From Evansella caseinilytica (GTDB lineage: Bacteria; Bacillota; Bacilli; Bacillales; Salisediminibacteriaceae), in contig NZ_FNPI01000001.1 of assembly GCF_900107275.1 (NCBI RefSeq), forward strand, positions 682,001-746,000: a stretch of DNA of 64,000 nucleotides, read 5' to 3'. Below the pieces are notes generated by a model, which saw only the letters and a list, made by a program, of their open reading frames with translations, did no database searches and was not told where the DNA came from. The first letter of the stretch is position 1; every line of letters begins with the position of its first letter. This document shows, one piece after another, positions 27,201 to 34,494 of the stretch. Position numbers and translations under genes: made by a program.

Positions 27201-27803
27201 GCACAAGGCAGCAATGTCAATATTCTCGTGCTTGACAATGAAGGCTATGCCAACACCGGTGGGCAGGCTTCCAAGGCGGCTCCTGCCGCCTCGCGTGTCA
27301 AGTTTTCCAGCAACGGAAGTAATTCGTCAAAAAAGGATTTCGGGCTGATGATGATGAGCTATGGCGATGTATATGTCGCTCAAATATGCATGTCGGCAGA
27401 TCCAAATCAGACGATTGCTGCATTGACGGAGGCCGAGGCATACCCCGGCCCGGCAATCGTTATTGCTTACTGTCCATGTGTTTTACATGGAATGAACTCC
27501 CGCAGCATGCTTACGGAAGGAAAAAAAGCTGTGGAATGCGGCTACTGGACACTTTACCGCTATGATCCACGGAAGAAAAAGAAAGGACGCAGCCCGATGC
27601 GCATTGACTCCAGTCCGCCGAAATGGTCATTGTTCCAGGATTTTTTGCAAGGGGAAGCCCGCTTTTCCTCTGTTTGCCGCTTCAATAAAAAAACGGGGGA
27701 AGCATTGCTGGCACAAAATGAAGCGAATGCTAAGCGCCGATATTCCAATTACAGGATGTTGAGCGAAATGAAAATGGATGAAAATGATACACATAAAGTC
27801 TGA
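24261..27803 (+). CDS. nifJ: Pyruvate:ferredoxin (flavodoxin) oxidoreductase, single-chain
   Basis: 1180 residues, the full fused gamma-alpha-delta-beta architecture. Domain I has 'YPITPAT' (residues 25-31; usually YPITPSS). Two 4Fe-4S motifs are in the ferredoxin domain: 'CLQCNLCAAVCP' near 690 and 'CTGCSLCAEACP' near 743. A third cluster region is 'CAGCGETPY' near 810. The thiamine-diphosphate/Mg site is 'GDGWAYDIGFGGIDH' near 963, with 'DNEGYANTGGQ' following. It converts pyruvate + CoA to acetyl-CoA + CO2 and reduces ferredoxin/flavodoxin. TTG 24261 is the start because AAGGAGGG lies 7 nt upstream. It precedes the glycyl radical enzyme by 158 nt, so it may supply the low-potential electrons needed by the radical-SAM activase as well as acetyl-CoA during anaerobic growth. 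Confidence 0.95.
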   Translation: MKKIIDGNEAAAWMSYAFTEAAVLYPITPATGMAEKVEKWAAAGRTNAFHHSIKIIPMQSEAGVAGTLHGLLKAGTLAAAYTCSQGLLLMLPTIYKLVGELLPAVIHVAARSVASSALSIFGDHSDVMAVRQTGAVMLSAASVQEAALFSAVAHLTAVEGSLPVIHFFDGFNTSHELQKIEVPDYKVIKKRMDQAAYLAFKDKAISNEQPRAYGSSQTPDIFFQQLEAANAVHTAIPQIVQSCLEELNPLFQTNCSIVDYDGSNMAEVVIVIMGSVSGTVGQVVYEQNEAGNRCGVITIHLYRPFPTAFFLKKLPASVKTIVVLDRTKERGSQGEPLLLDVQSACYELPERPVIIGGRYGLGSKDVTPDQIRGVLHESRKARPKSRFTIGIIDDVTHLSLLPKGNKDLTGDTIYQVKVWGRGSDGAVSCSRQTVKIVGQETDLEVQGQFWHDAKKTGGLTVSQLRFGREAIRSAYKVQNSDFISCYDERYLKQYNVLAGLRENGIFLLNSSCPDAPGDAISVETKRFLARKNIQFYTINAGKIANQFNLGPYINTIMQTLFFYLTDLLPFEKAIQRLKEEIKKAYGEHDPAMVAANHRAMELAVANVMKVDVPERWNHFIADASFKRKPAEGARTFQTLIQQPLQKQEGNTISVGDLLRSGMIDGSLPLGTSAMEKRGIAEQLPAWDEEFCLQCNLCAAVCPHAAIRPFLMNAERSDAPPGFSTIPASGVESAMFRIQISPDDCTGCSLCAEACPAAPSALTMKAAGRWKEDENELWSYALQNGINDHPFRQTSLKGSQFNRPLLEFSGACAGCGETPYVKLLTQLFGDRIVIANATGCSSIWGCSLPSVPYTTNGDGCGPVWGNSLLENNAEYGYGMKLGLDVIQNHFLEEAEACLRQEKYSPLFRKTLEEWLEAYRLGRHTRKTAHQLIRALVNEKQTHPDLEPLYRLRRHLTARSQWIVGGDGWAYDIGFGGIDHIVAQGSNVNILVLDNEGYANTGGQASKAAPAASRVKFSSNGSNSSKKDFGLMMMSYGDVYVAQICMSADPNQTIAALTEAEAYPGPAIVIAYCPCVLHGMNSRSMLTEGKKAVECGYWTLYRYDPRKKKKGRSPMRIDSSPPKWSLFQDFLQGEARFSSVCRFNKKTGEALLAQNEANAKRRYSNYRMLSEMKMDENDTHKV

Positions 27804-27961
27804 TTTTCACCATTTTTTCGGTTGATTTTTACTAATGCTCCGAAGAAAAAGTGAACTAGACTAAACGTATTCGTGAATGATTGAGCAAATTAGCGTTCAA
27901 TTTAATGATTGCGAAAAATGATTGGTTGCCGCAACGAAAAAATGGAAAGGAGAAACAGCAG

Positions 27962-30499
27962 ATGTTGAAAGTAGAAACTGAATTTACGGAACCGAGCCTG
28001 CGTGTCAAAGCTTTGAGAGAGCAAATATTAGCTGCCGTCCCCCGAATCGAGGCGGAACGGGCGGTGATTATCACGGAGTCCTATAAGGAAACGGAAGGTC
28101 TTCCGACAGTGATCCGCCGTGCAAAAGCACTTGAAAGAATGTTACATAAGCTTCCTGTGATTATCCGCGATCACGAACTGATAGTGGGGAGTTTGACAAC
28201 CGAACCGAGATCAGCCCAGGTTTATCCTGAATTTTCGAACGCGTGGCTAAGAGAAGAATTCGACCGCATTGGAAACAGGGATGGCGATGCTTTTCAAATT
28301 TCAGAAGAAGTAAAGAATCGATTAAATGACGTATTTGATTATTGGCAGGGGAAAACAACGAGCGAACTGGCCACTTCGTATATGGAAGAGGAGACGAAAG
28401 CATGCATGGCAGCTAACGTTTTTACAGTCGGCAACTATTACATGAATGGCGTCGGCCATATCGCCGTTGACTACGGCAAGATTCTTGCCAAAGGATATCG
28501 CGGCGTCATCGCGGAAACGGTGGAAGCGATGACCAACGCCGATAAACATGCTCCAGAGTACATCAAACAGCAGCAGTTTTACAAAGCTGTCATTATTTCT
28601 TGTACGGCTGCGATACATTTTGCTAAACGGTATGCGGAAAAAGCAAGGGAATTACTTCAGTATACCACCGACAATCAACGCAAAGCCGAACTGCAAAAGA
28701 TCGCCGTGGTGTGCGAGCGTGTACCGGAGCACGGGGCAACCACCTTCCATGAAGCCTGCCAGGCCTTCTGGTTTATTCACGCCATCATTAATATCGAATC
28801 CAACGGGCACTCGGTTTCACCAGGTAGATTTGATCAATATATGTATCCTTATTATCAAGCAGATTCATCGGTTACCCGGGAAGAAGCACAGGAAATGATA
28901 GATTGTATTTGGGTGAAATTAAATGATCTGAACAAAGTACGTGATGAAGTGTCGACAAAAGCCTTCGGCGGCTATCCGATGTTTCAGAATTTGATTGTCG
29001 GCGGGCAAACAGCTGACGGAATCGATGCGACAAACGAGCTCTCTTTTCTTGCGATGCAGGCCACAGCGCATGTCAGGCTTTCACAGCCGTCTTTTTCTGT
29101 CCGCGTTTGGTCGAAATCACCGGATGAGTTCCTGATTAAAGCGTGTGAGCTGGCGAGGCTAGGTCTTGGGGTACCGGCTTTTTATAACGATGAAGTCATT
29201 GTTCCGGCATTGACAAACCGTGGGTTAACACTGGGGGATGCGCGCAGCTATGCGGTTATCGGCTGCGTGGAGCCGCAATGTCCGGGAAAAACCGAAGGCT
29301 GGCATGATTCCGCATTCTTTAATTTACCTAAAGTGCTGGAGGTAACGATGAATAACGGCCGCTGTGCCGATAAGCAGCTCGGCCCGGAAACCGGAGAGTT
29401 TGAAAACTTTTCATCGATGGAGGCAGTCATCGCTGCCTATCGTCAGCAGATGGAATACTTTGTATATCATTTAATTGCGGCGGATAATGCGGTGGACTAT
29501 GCCCATGCCGAGCGAGCACCGCTGCCTTTCTTATCGTGCATGGTCAGCGATTGTCTTGCAGAAGGAAAATCACTGCAGGAAGGCGGTGCCCACTATAATT
29601 TCAGCGGGCCGCAAGGAGTTGGAGCCGCCAATGTCGGCGATTCCTTCATGGCGATGAAGAAAACGGTATTTGATGACAAGGTGTTAACTCTGAAAGAGCT
29701 GAAGGCCGCCATTGACAGCAACTTCTACAGCGACGGTAGTATCGGAGCCGCCAGCGCAACGAGTGAGGAAACATATGATTTGGTGCTTGCTGCCGTGAAG
29801 AAGGTGCTTGGGGATAACGCCTCCATCGATATCGGAAGTATCGCAGATAAGCTCCACCTCAACAACGGCAAGGCATTTGGACAGCAGACAGCAGCTGATC
29901 CCGCCGGTATTCGGGAAATGCTGCAAAGCGTCGACAAATTTGGAAATGACATTGATGAAGTAGATTACCTGACCCGCGAAGGCGCGGCCATTTACTGCCG
30001 GGAAGTGGAAAAATACAGCAATCCTCGCGGCGGCACCTTCCAGGCAGGATTGTATCCGGCATCGATCAATGTGCTGATGGGCAGTCATGTAGGAGCAACG
30101 CCTGACGGCAGAGCGGCTTTTGAGCCTTTATCCGACGGTGTTTCCCCATCGAGAGGAACGGACAGCAGCGGTCCGACTGCCGCCACCAATTCCGTGGCGA
30201 AACTGGATCACTTCATCGCTTCCAACGGAACGTTGTACAATCAGAAATTTCACCCGTCTGCCGTGAGCGGGGACGCAGGTTTACGCAATCTGGCATCGCT
30301 TGTCCGCGGTTACTTTGATCATAAAGGAATGCACATCCAGTTTAACGTCATTGATCGAAACACGTTGATCGCAGCGCAAAAGCAACCGGAAAAATACCGC
30401 GACTTGGTGGTGCGCGTTGCCGGTTACAGCGCGCAATTTATCTCCTTGGATAAAGGGGTACAGGATGACATCATCATGAGGACGGAGCATGTCTTCTAA
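27962..30499 (+). CDS. B12-independent glycyl radical diol dehydratase (1,2-propanediol/glycerol type)
   Basis: 845 residues. Compared with the Clostridium butyricum glycerol dehydratase as I remember it, the substrate and radical residues all fall at a constant +2 offset: His166 ('GVGHI'), His283-Ser284 ('NGHS'), thiyl Cys435 and Glu437 ('GCVEPQ'), Asp449 ('GWHDS'). The glycyl radical is Gly821 in 'RVAGYSAQF', 24 residues from the C terminus as in that enzyme. Asp449 argues against choline or isethionate lyases. An extra ~56 residues (about 588-645) separate 'LKAAID' from 'REMLQSVDKFGNDIDEVD'. ATG 27962 has AAAGGAG upstream. Its place in a shell-protein operon makes it the signature enzyme of a GRM microcompartment that forms propionaldehyde or 3-hydroxypropionaldehyde. 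Confidence 0.93.
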   Translation: MLKVETEFTEPSLRVKALREQILAAVPRIEAERAVIITESYKETEGLPTVIRRAKALERMLHKLPVIIRDHELIVGSLTTEPRSAQVYPEFSNAWLREEFDRIGNRDGDAFQISEEVKNRLNDVFDYWQGKTTSELATSYMEEETKACMAANVFTVGNYYMNGVGHIAVDYGKILAKGYRGVIAETVEAMTNADKHAPEYIKQQQFYKAVIISCTAAIHFAKRYAEKARELLQYTTDNQRKAELQKIAVVCERVPEHGATTFHEACQAFWFIHAIINIESNGHSVSPGRFDQYMYPYYQADSSVTREEAQEMIDCIWVKLNDLNKVRDEVSTKAFGGYPMFQNLIVGGQTADGIDATNELSFLAMQATAHVRLSQPSFSVRVWSKSPDEFLIKACELARLGLGVPAFYNDEVIVPALTNRGLTLGDARSYAVIGCVEPQCPGKTEGWHDSAFFNLPKVLEVTMNNGRCADKQLGPETGEFENFSSMEAVIAAYRQQMEYFVYHLIAADNAVDYAHAERAPLPFLSCMVSDCLAEGKSLQEGGAHYNFSGPQGVGAANVGDSFMAMKKTVFDDKVLTLKELKAAIDSNFYSDGSIGAASATSEETYDLVLAAVKKVLGDNASIDIGSIADKLHLNNGKAFGQQTAADPAGIREMLQSVDKFGNDIDEVDYLTREGAAIYCREVEKYSNPRGGTFQAGLYPASINVLMGSHVGATPDGRAAFEPLSDGVSPSRGTDSSGPTAATNSVAKLDHFIASNGTLYNQKFHPSAVSGDAGLRNLASLVRGYFDHKGMHIQFNVIDRNTLIAAQKQPEKYRDLVVRVAGYSAQFISLDKGVQDDIIMRTEHVF

Positions 30500-30565
30500 A
30501 AGCGGCTGCTCATCAACTGATCAAAGAGAAGTCGATCAGCCTAGGATGAAGATGGGAGTTAACAA

Positions 30566-31333
30566 ATGGAAGCAATCACTGGTTCAAAAACAGGAACTGT
30601 TTTTAACATTCAGCGTTTTTCCGTACATGACGGTCCCGGAATCCGGACGATTGTTTTTCTAAAGGGATGTCCGCTGCGCTGCTTATGGTGCAGCAATCCT
30701 GAATCACAAAATCCTGTTCCCACCGCTGAATTCGGAAAAATAATGAGCGTCGATGAAGTCATGCGCGAGCTGAAAAAAGATCAGGTGCATTACCGGCGTT
30801 CAGGAGGAGGCATCACTTTTTCCGGCGGAGAACCGTTGATGCACGCCGATTTTGTTACGGAAATTATTCACGCAAGCCGCAGTCAGGGCTGGCACACGGC
30901 AATGGAGACGACAGGCTTCGCTGCGGATGCCGTGCTCCGGCAGGTCATCCCGGAATTGGATTTGGTGCTGCTGGACATTAAAGCGATTCCGTTCAGCCTG
31001 CACAAAAAATTCACCGGAGTGTCAAGCAAACTGATTTTACAAAATGCGTTGACGATCGGGGAAATGGCGAAGGAAGTGGCCGTAAGAATTCCTGTTATTC
31101 CCACGTTCAATGCGACGGAGGAAAACATCAACTATATTTGTGAATTCGTCAAACAGGTGAAGCATGTTTCCCGGATTCATCTGCTGCCGTATCACAATTA
31201 TGGTGAAAACAAATATGAATTAATCGGCATGAAATACAAATTAAAGCATTTGAAAAACATGACATCCACCGATTTGGAGCCGTTTAAGGAAATAGTGGAA
31301 GGGCACGGAATCACATGCGTGTTAGGCGGTTAG
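30566..31333 (+). CDS. Glycyl-radical-enzyme activating enzyme (radical SAM), short form
   Basis: 255 residues. The radical-SAM cluster motif CX3CX2C is in 'GCPLRCLWCSNPESQ' (about residues 32-46), and 'FSGGEPLMHADF' (SAM binding) lies near 94. It abstracts hydrogen from Gly821 of the dehydratase using SAM and an electron from flavodoxin/ferredoxin. Activases of this dehydratase group normally carry a ~60-residue insert with two extra 4Fe-4S clusters right after CSNPESQ. Here the chain goes directly to 'MSVDEVMRELKKD', so the ferredoxin-like domain is absent, as in pyruvate formate-lyase activase. ATG 30566 follows GATGGGAG. It lies 67 nt after the dehydratase. Confidence 0.93.
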   Translation: MEAITGSKTGTVFNIQRFSVHDGPGIRTIVFLKGCPLRCLWCSNPESQNPVPTAEFGKIMSVDEVMRELKKDQVHYRRSGGGITFSGGEPLMHADFVTEIIHASRSQGWHTAMETTGFAADAVLRQVIPELDLVLLDIKAIPFSLHKKFTGVSSKLILQNALTIGEMAKEVAVRIPVIPTFNATEENINYICEFVKQVKHVSRIHLLPYHNYGENKYELIGMKYKLKHLKNMTSTDLEPFKEIVEGHGITCVLGG

Positions 31334-31361
31334 CGGCAGGCACACTAAAGGAGGGCATAAC

Positions 31362-32144
31362 ATGGAAGATGCATTGTTGGAAAAAGTGATGCAGGAAGTC
31401 TCCAAAAAATTAAAACAAAACGGCAAGGCGGCAAATCCCGTGGAAGCGGCGGGCTGCAATTTGACGGAGTTTATCGGAACAGCTGTCGGAGATACGATCG
31501 GCCTTGTCATTGCGAATGTCGATCATCTTCTTCACGAAAAAATGAAGCTGGACAAAAAATACCGTTCTATCGGCGTTATCGGCGCGAGGATCGGGGCCGG
31601 TCCGCAGATCATGGCGGCGGATGAAGCCGTCAAGGCAACGAACTCTGAGGTGATCTCCATTGAACTGCCTCGCGATACAAAAGGCGGCGCCGGACACGGC
31701 AGCCTGATCATCTTCGGCAGTGAGGATGTCTCCGATGCCAAGCGGGCCGTGGAAGTGACACTGCAAACGATAGATAAAACGATGGGGGATGTCTACAGTA
31801 ATGAAGCCGGTCATTTGGAATTTCAGTATACCGCCCGTGCCAGCTATGCGATAGGCAAAGCGTTCGGAGCCCCTGTGGGAAAATCTTTTGGTCTCATTTG
31901 CGCCGGACCGGCCGCTATCGGTGTTATTCTTGCAGATACAGCGGTAAAGGCGGCGAATGTCGGCATTGTCGGCTACGCTTCTCCAGGCAATGGCGGCACG
32001 AGCTATTCCAATGAAGTGATCCTGACGGTAACCGGCGATTCCGGTGCTGTCCGGCAGTCGGTGACAGCAGCGCGGGAAGCCGGACTGAAATTGCTTGGGA
32101 GTTTGGGAGCGGCGCCGGTTTCTGCATCCGTCCCATATATTTAA
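31362..32144 (+). CDS. pduB: Trimeric tandem-domain shell protein (BMC-T, PduB-like)
   Basis: 260 residues with two BMC folds: the first from ~40 ('TEFIGTAVGDTIGLVIANVD') with 'IGVIGARIGAGPQIMAADEAVKATNSEV', the second from ~150 ('YAIGKAFGAPVGKSFGLICAGPAAIGVILADTAVKAANVGIVGYA' region). The ~35-residue N-terminal extension ('DALLEKVMQEVSKKLKQNGK') is amphipathic and typical of PduB, where it links shell and cargo. Trimers form pseudohexameric tiles with gated pores. AAAGGAGGG precedes ATG 31362. A family B repeat follows directly after the stop. Confidence 0.92.
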   Translation: MEDALLEKVMQEVSKKLKQNGKAANPVEAAGCNLTEFIGTAVGDTIGLVIANVDHLLHEKMKLDKKYRSIGVIGARIGAGPQIMAADEAVKATNSEVISIELPRDTKGGAGHGSLIIFGSEDVSDAKRAVEVTLQTIDKTMGDVYSNEAGHLEFQYTARASYAIGKAFGAPVGKSFGLICAGPAAIGVILADTAVKAANVGIVGYASPGNGGTSYSNEVILTVTGDSGAVRQSVTAAREAGLKLLGSLGAAPVSASVPYI

Positions 32145-32149
32145 TGGGG

Positions 32150-32345
32150 TTGTCTCAAACCTCCACGGCTTTTCAGCCACCACAATGAATGTAAAACCAG
32201 AGGAAATCCCTTAGTTACCGTATAAAAGGGAAAAAACTTTTGAGACAGTCCCGAAGCAATGAGCGAAGCCGCTACCTCTTTTCCAAAGTCTGATAGAAGT
32301 GGTTTTTTCCTGTCGGCCGTGTAGCGACCGGAGCCATTGCCCTTA
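32150..32345. repeat. Intergenic repeat family B, copy 2, inside the shell operon
   Basis: About 195 bp between the BMC-T and first BMC-H genes. It shows TTGTCTCAAA and TTTTGAGACA arms and a block GAAGCAATGAGCGAAGCCGC..AGTGGTTTTTTCCTGTCG that matches the repeat at 20766-21020 in reverse orientation. Every other gap in the operon is short, so this looks like an insertion. The arms could form a hairpin that modulates downstream expression. Confidence 0.6.
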
Positions 32346-32387
32346 TATTTAAAAAAAATGATGAACAACTCACGAGGAGGAAAAGTA

Positions 32388-32669
32388 ATGAACGCAGATG
32401 CATTAGGGATGATCGAAACGAAAGGATTTGTCGGCGCGATTGAAGCAGCCGATGCGATGGTGAAAGCAGCCAATGTCACGCTGGTCGGCTACGAGCAAAT
32501 CGGAGCAGGCCTGGTGACGGTGATAGTGCGCGGCGATGTGGGCGCCGTTAAAGCTGCGACAGACGCCGGGGCAGCATCCGCAAAAAGCATCGGGGAAGTT
32601 GTTTCAATCCATGTCATTCCCCGGCCGCATATGGATACAGAAAAATTATTGCCTGCGGCAACAAACTAA
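32388..32669 (+). CDS. pduA: Hexameric shell protein (BMC-H, PduA-like), copy 1
   Basis: 93 residues, one BMC domain. It starts '[20 protein letters not shown]', has the central '[24 protein letters not shown]' with the pore loop, and ends 'IHVIPRPH'. ATG 32388 follows GAGGAGGA. It is about 80% identical to the BMC-H encoded at 34210-34488. It should form the hexagonal facets of the shell with a small pore for diol entry. Confidence 0.95.
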   Translation: MNADALGMIETKGFVGAIEAADAMVKAANVTLVGYEQIGAGLVTVIVRGDVGAVKAATDAGAASAKSIGEVVSIHVIPRPHMDTEKLLPAATN

Positions 32670-32738
32670 CGGTGAAATAGCGATGCTTTTCCCGGAAGCA
32701 CAACGATTCTCTGAATAAAATTCGAAAGGGCTGTAACC

Positions 32739-33458
32739 ATGAATAACGACAATGTTGAGCAGCTTCTGCGCGAGGTGCTCAGGGAAGTCGAAAATCAGTT
32801 GGCAAAGGGGAAAGCCTTGACTGTTCCTGCCGCAGCTCCATCAGGAAGGCTGTATGTCCTGCTGACAGAGACAGAAGCTGAGCCATGGCGAAAGACCGAT
32901 TCCCTGCTGACTTTGGTGGAAACCGTTGACATCATCGGCGTGTTGTCACCGGTTGATGTTGCGGAATCCCCGGCCGATCTTTGTCCGTTCCAAACGATAA
33001 AACGCTGCTTTCCCGATGAGGCGGGACTATCCGCCAACGATGGTGTGTTGCTTCCATGTATTTCAAAAACAAATCTTGCAAAAGCCGCCCTCTGCATGGC
33101 GGATAATTTCGAGACTCGCTGGATCGAATACTGTCTTACAAACGGAATTTCGATCACCATTTTTCAGGAAGGGCTACCGGTTGTATCGGAAAGGGCTGCG
33201 TTGCCCTACCGTTCCAGATTTATTGAATACCAGCGGCAACTTCAAAGCTACGGGGTGCATGTGAAATCGTCGGCAAGCTTCTGGAAGCAGTATCAACGCA
33301 AGGCGGAGGTTGTTACAGCGGAAGAAATCGGCCGGCTGAAGTCAGGGGAAAAGGTATATCTTTCCCGCAAGGCTGTTTTGACGCCTTTGGCTAAAGAAGA
33401 AGCAGCGAAAAAGCAAATTGAAGTGTTGTTCTATAAGCCCTTTTTGAACGGCTCTTGA
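32739..33458 (+). CDS. Microcompartment-associated protein, PduM/EutQ-region-like, function unknown
   Basis: 239 residues. The N terminus 'NNDNVEQLLREVLREVENQL' is a short amphipathic helix of the kind used for encapsulation. The C terminus 'AEEIGRLKSGEKVYLSRKAVLTPLA' resembles the end of PduM and the family annotated as ethanolamine-utilisation hypothetical proteins (TIGR02536-like), with 'LSRKAVLTPLAKEEAAKKQIEVLF' as a beta-barrel-like tail. The middle is mixed alpha/beta without recognisable catalytic residues. It sits between two BMC-H genes, and PduM is known to be needed for proper shell assembly, so a structural or assembly role is likely. AAAGGG lies 13 nt before the ATG. Confidence 0.6.
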   Translation: MNNDNVEQLLREVLREVENQLAKGKALTVPAAAPSGRLYVLLTETEAEPWRKTDSLLTLVETVDIIGVLSPVDVAESPADLCPFQTIKRCFPDEAGLSANDGVLLPCISKTNLAKAALCMADNFETRWIEYCLTNGISITIFQEGLPVVSERAALPYRSRFIEYQRQLQSYGVHVKSSASFWKQYQRKAEVVTAEEIGRLKSGEKVYLSRKAVLTPLAKEEAAKKQIEVLFYKPFLNGS

Positions 33459-33513
33459 AATCATCGTCGGTAATGGATAACCGGCCTTCCATTGTGAAGC
33501 GAGGAGGTGTACC

Positions 33514-34197
33514 ATGACAAACGCATTAGGGATGATTGAAGTGATCGGACTGACAGCCGCAATTGAAATCGCAGACATGATGGCCAAAGCCGCTGATATC
33601 CGGATTTTGGAAGCGAAAAAGACAAGAGGCTCCGGGTGGATGACGGTATTTTTGGAAGGCGACGTTGCTGCGGTGCAGGCAGCCGTTCAGACCGCGGAAA
33701 GTCAGGCAAGGCAGAAAAACGTTTTTGTCTCGGCCAAAGTGATTCCCCGCCCTGTGGAAAATGTGAGACAGAGGATGGTTCGTCCGCTTTCTTCAATGCC
33801 GGGAAACACAAACGAAAATAATCAGCGGTCGGCAAACGCAGTTCATCCTCCGCGAACAGCTGCTGACAGCGCCTGCGGCAGCGGGACCCGGGCAAGCTCC
33901 GCGAAAAATAATAACAAGGGGGAAGCTGACCAGGAGAAAGAAGCAACCAGTGCTGAAAGAGCAAACGGTCAAACAGACGGGAAGCCCCGACGGCGTTCGC
34001 AAACAACGGCTCAACCCGCACATCCTGAAGAAAAAGCGAATGAACCGGGAGAAAAAGCGGCAGCTCAGAAACCCTCATCTCGGCAATCAGCAGCAGCTGC
34101 CAAGAAAGCAGGTCGAAAAGAAACGAATAATTCCGCCAAGAGTACGTCTGATAAAAAGCAACCAAGGAAAAAGAACGCGGATAATAATGAAAACTAG
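33514..34197 (+). CDS. BMC-H shell protein with long cationic, disordered C-terminal extension
   Basis: 227 residues. Residues 1-90 are a complete but diverged BMC-H domain ('ALGMIEVIGLTAAIEIADMM', 'GDVAAVQAAVQTAESQA', 'VSAKVIPRP'). Its pore segment reads 'TRGSGWMTVFLEG' in place of the IGAGLVTV seen in the other two copies. Residues ~95-227 are low complexity: rich in Lys, Arg, Ala, Ser, Asn, Glu and Pro, with many KK/RR/RK pairs, a single Cys and no predicted fold, so strongly disordered and net basic. PduK also carries a C-terminal extension on a BMC-H, but with a Cys/Fe-S-like motif not found here. It may tether the shell to nucleic acid, cargo, membrane or positioning factors. GAGGAGG precedes ATG 33514. 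Confidence 0.88.
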   Translation: MTNALGMIEVIGLTAAIEIADMMAKAADIRILEAKKTRGSGWMTVFLEGDVAAVQAAVQTAESQARQKNVFVSAKVIPRPVENVRQRMVRPLSSMPGNTNENNQRSANAVHPPRTAADSACGSGTRASSAKNNNKGEADQEKEATSAERANGQTDGKPRRRSQTTAQPAHPEEKANEPGEKAAAQKPSSRQSAAAAKKAGRKETNNSAKSTSDKKQPRKKNADNNEN

Positions 34198-34209
34198 GAG
34201 GGTACGACA

Positions 34210-34488
34210 ATGAATGATGCATTAGGAATGATTGAAACAAAAGGATTTGTTGGAGCTGTCGAGGCAGCGGATGCGATGGTGAAAGCAGCCAATGTTACTT
34301 TCATCGGCTATAAGCAAATCGGTGCCGGTCTGGTAACGGTATTGGTCAGAGGGGATGTCGGTGCCGTCAAGGCGGCAACAGATGCAGGGGCGGCTGCCGC
34401 CAAAAATATTGGAGAAGTGAAGTCTGTTCACGTAATTCCGCGTCCACACGCAGATATCGAGCTGATATTGGCGGATAAAGGAAACTGA
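34210..34488 (+). CDS. pduJ: Hexameric shell protein (BMC-H, PduA/PduJ-like), copy 2
   Basis: 92 residues, one BMC domain, nearly the same as the copy at 32388-32669 (differences are mostly conservative, plus the last ~8 residues). The core '[25 protein letters not shown]' is intact. TAGGAGGG precedes ATG 34210, and 6 nt separate its stop from pduL. By analogy with PduA/PduJ, the two paralogues are probably the major facet proteins. Confidence 0.95.
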   Translation: MNDALGMIETKGFVGAVEAADAMVKAANVTFIGYKQIGAGLVTVLVRGDVGAVKAATDAGAAAAKNIGEVKSVHVIPRPHADIELILADKGN

Positions 34489-34494
34489 TCGGGG

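Noticed and set aside
27962-30499. Choline trimethylamine-lyase or isethionate sulfite-lyase identity for the glycyl radical enzyme
   Set aside because: The Asp of the 'GWHDS' motif 14 residues after the thiyl Cys, together with His166, His283 and Ser284, fits glycerol/1,2-propanediol dehydratases. Choline lyases have a different residue set there, and none of the usual choline (cutO-type) or sulfonate partner genes are nearby.
31410-32183. Long minus-strand reading frame (257 codons) opposite the BMC-T gene
   Set aside because: It is fully antisense to a convincing BMC-T gene with good ribosome site and domain structure. Its composition (His/Arg/Cys-rich) is typical of a shadow frame.
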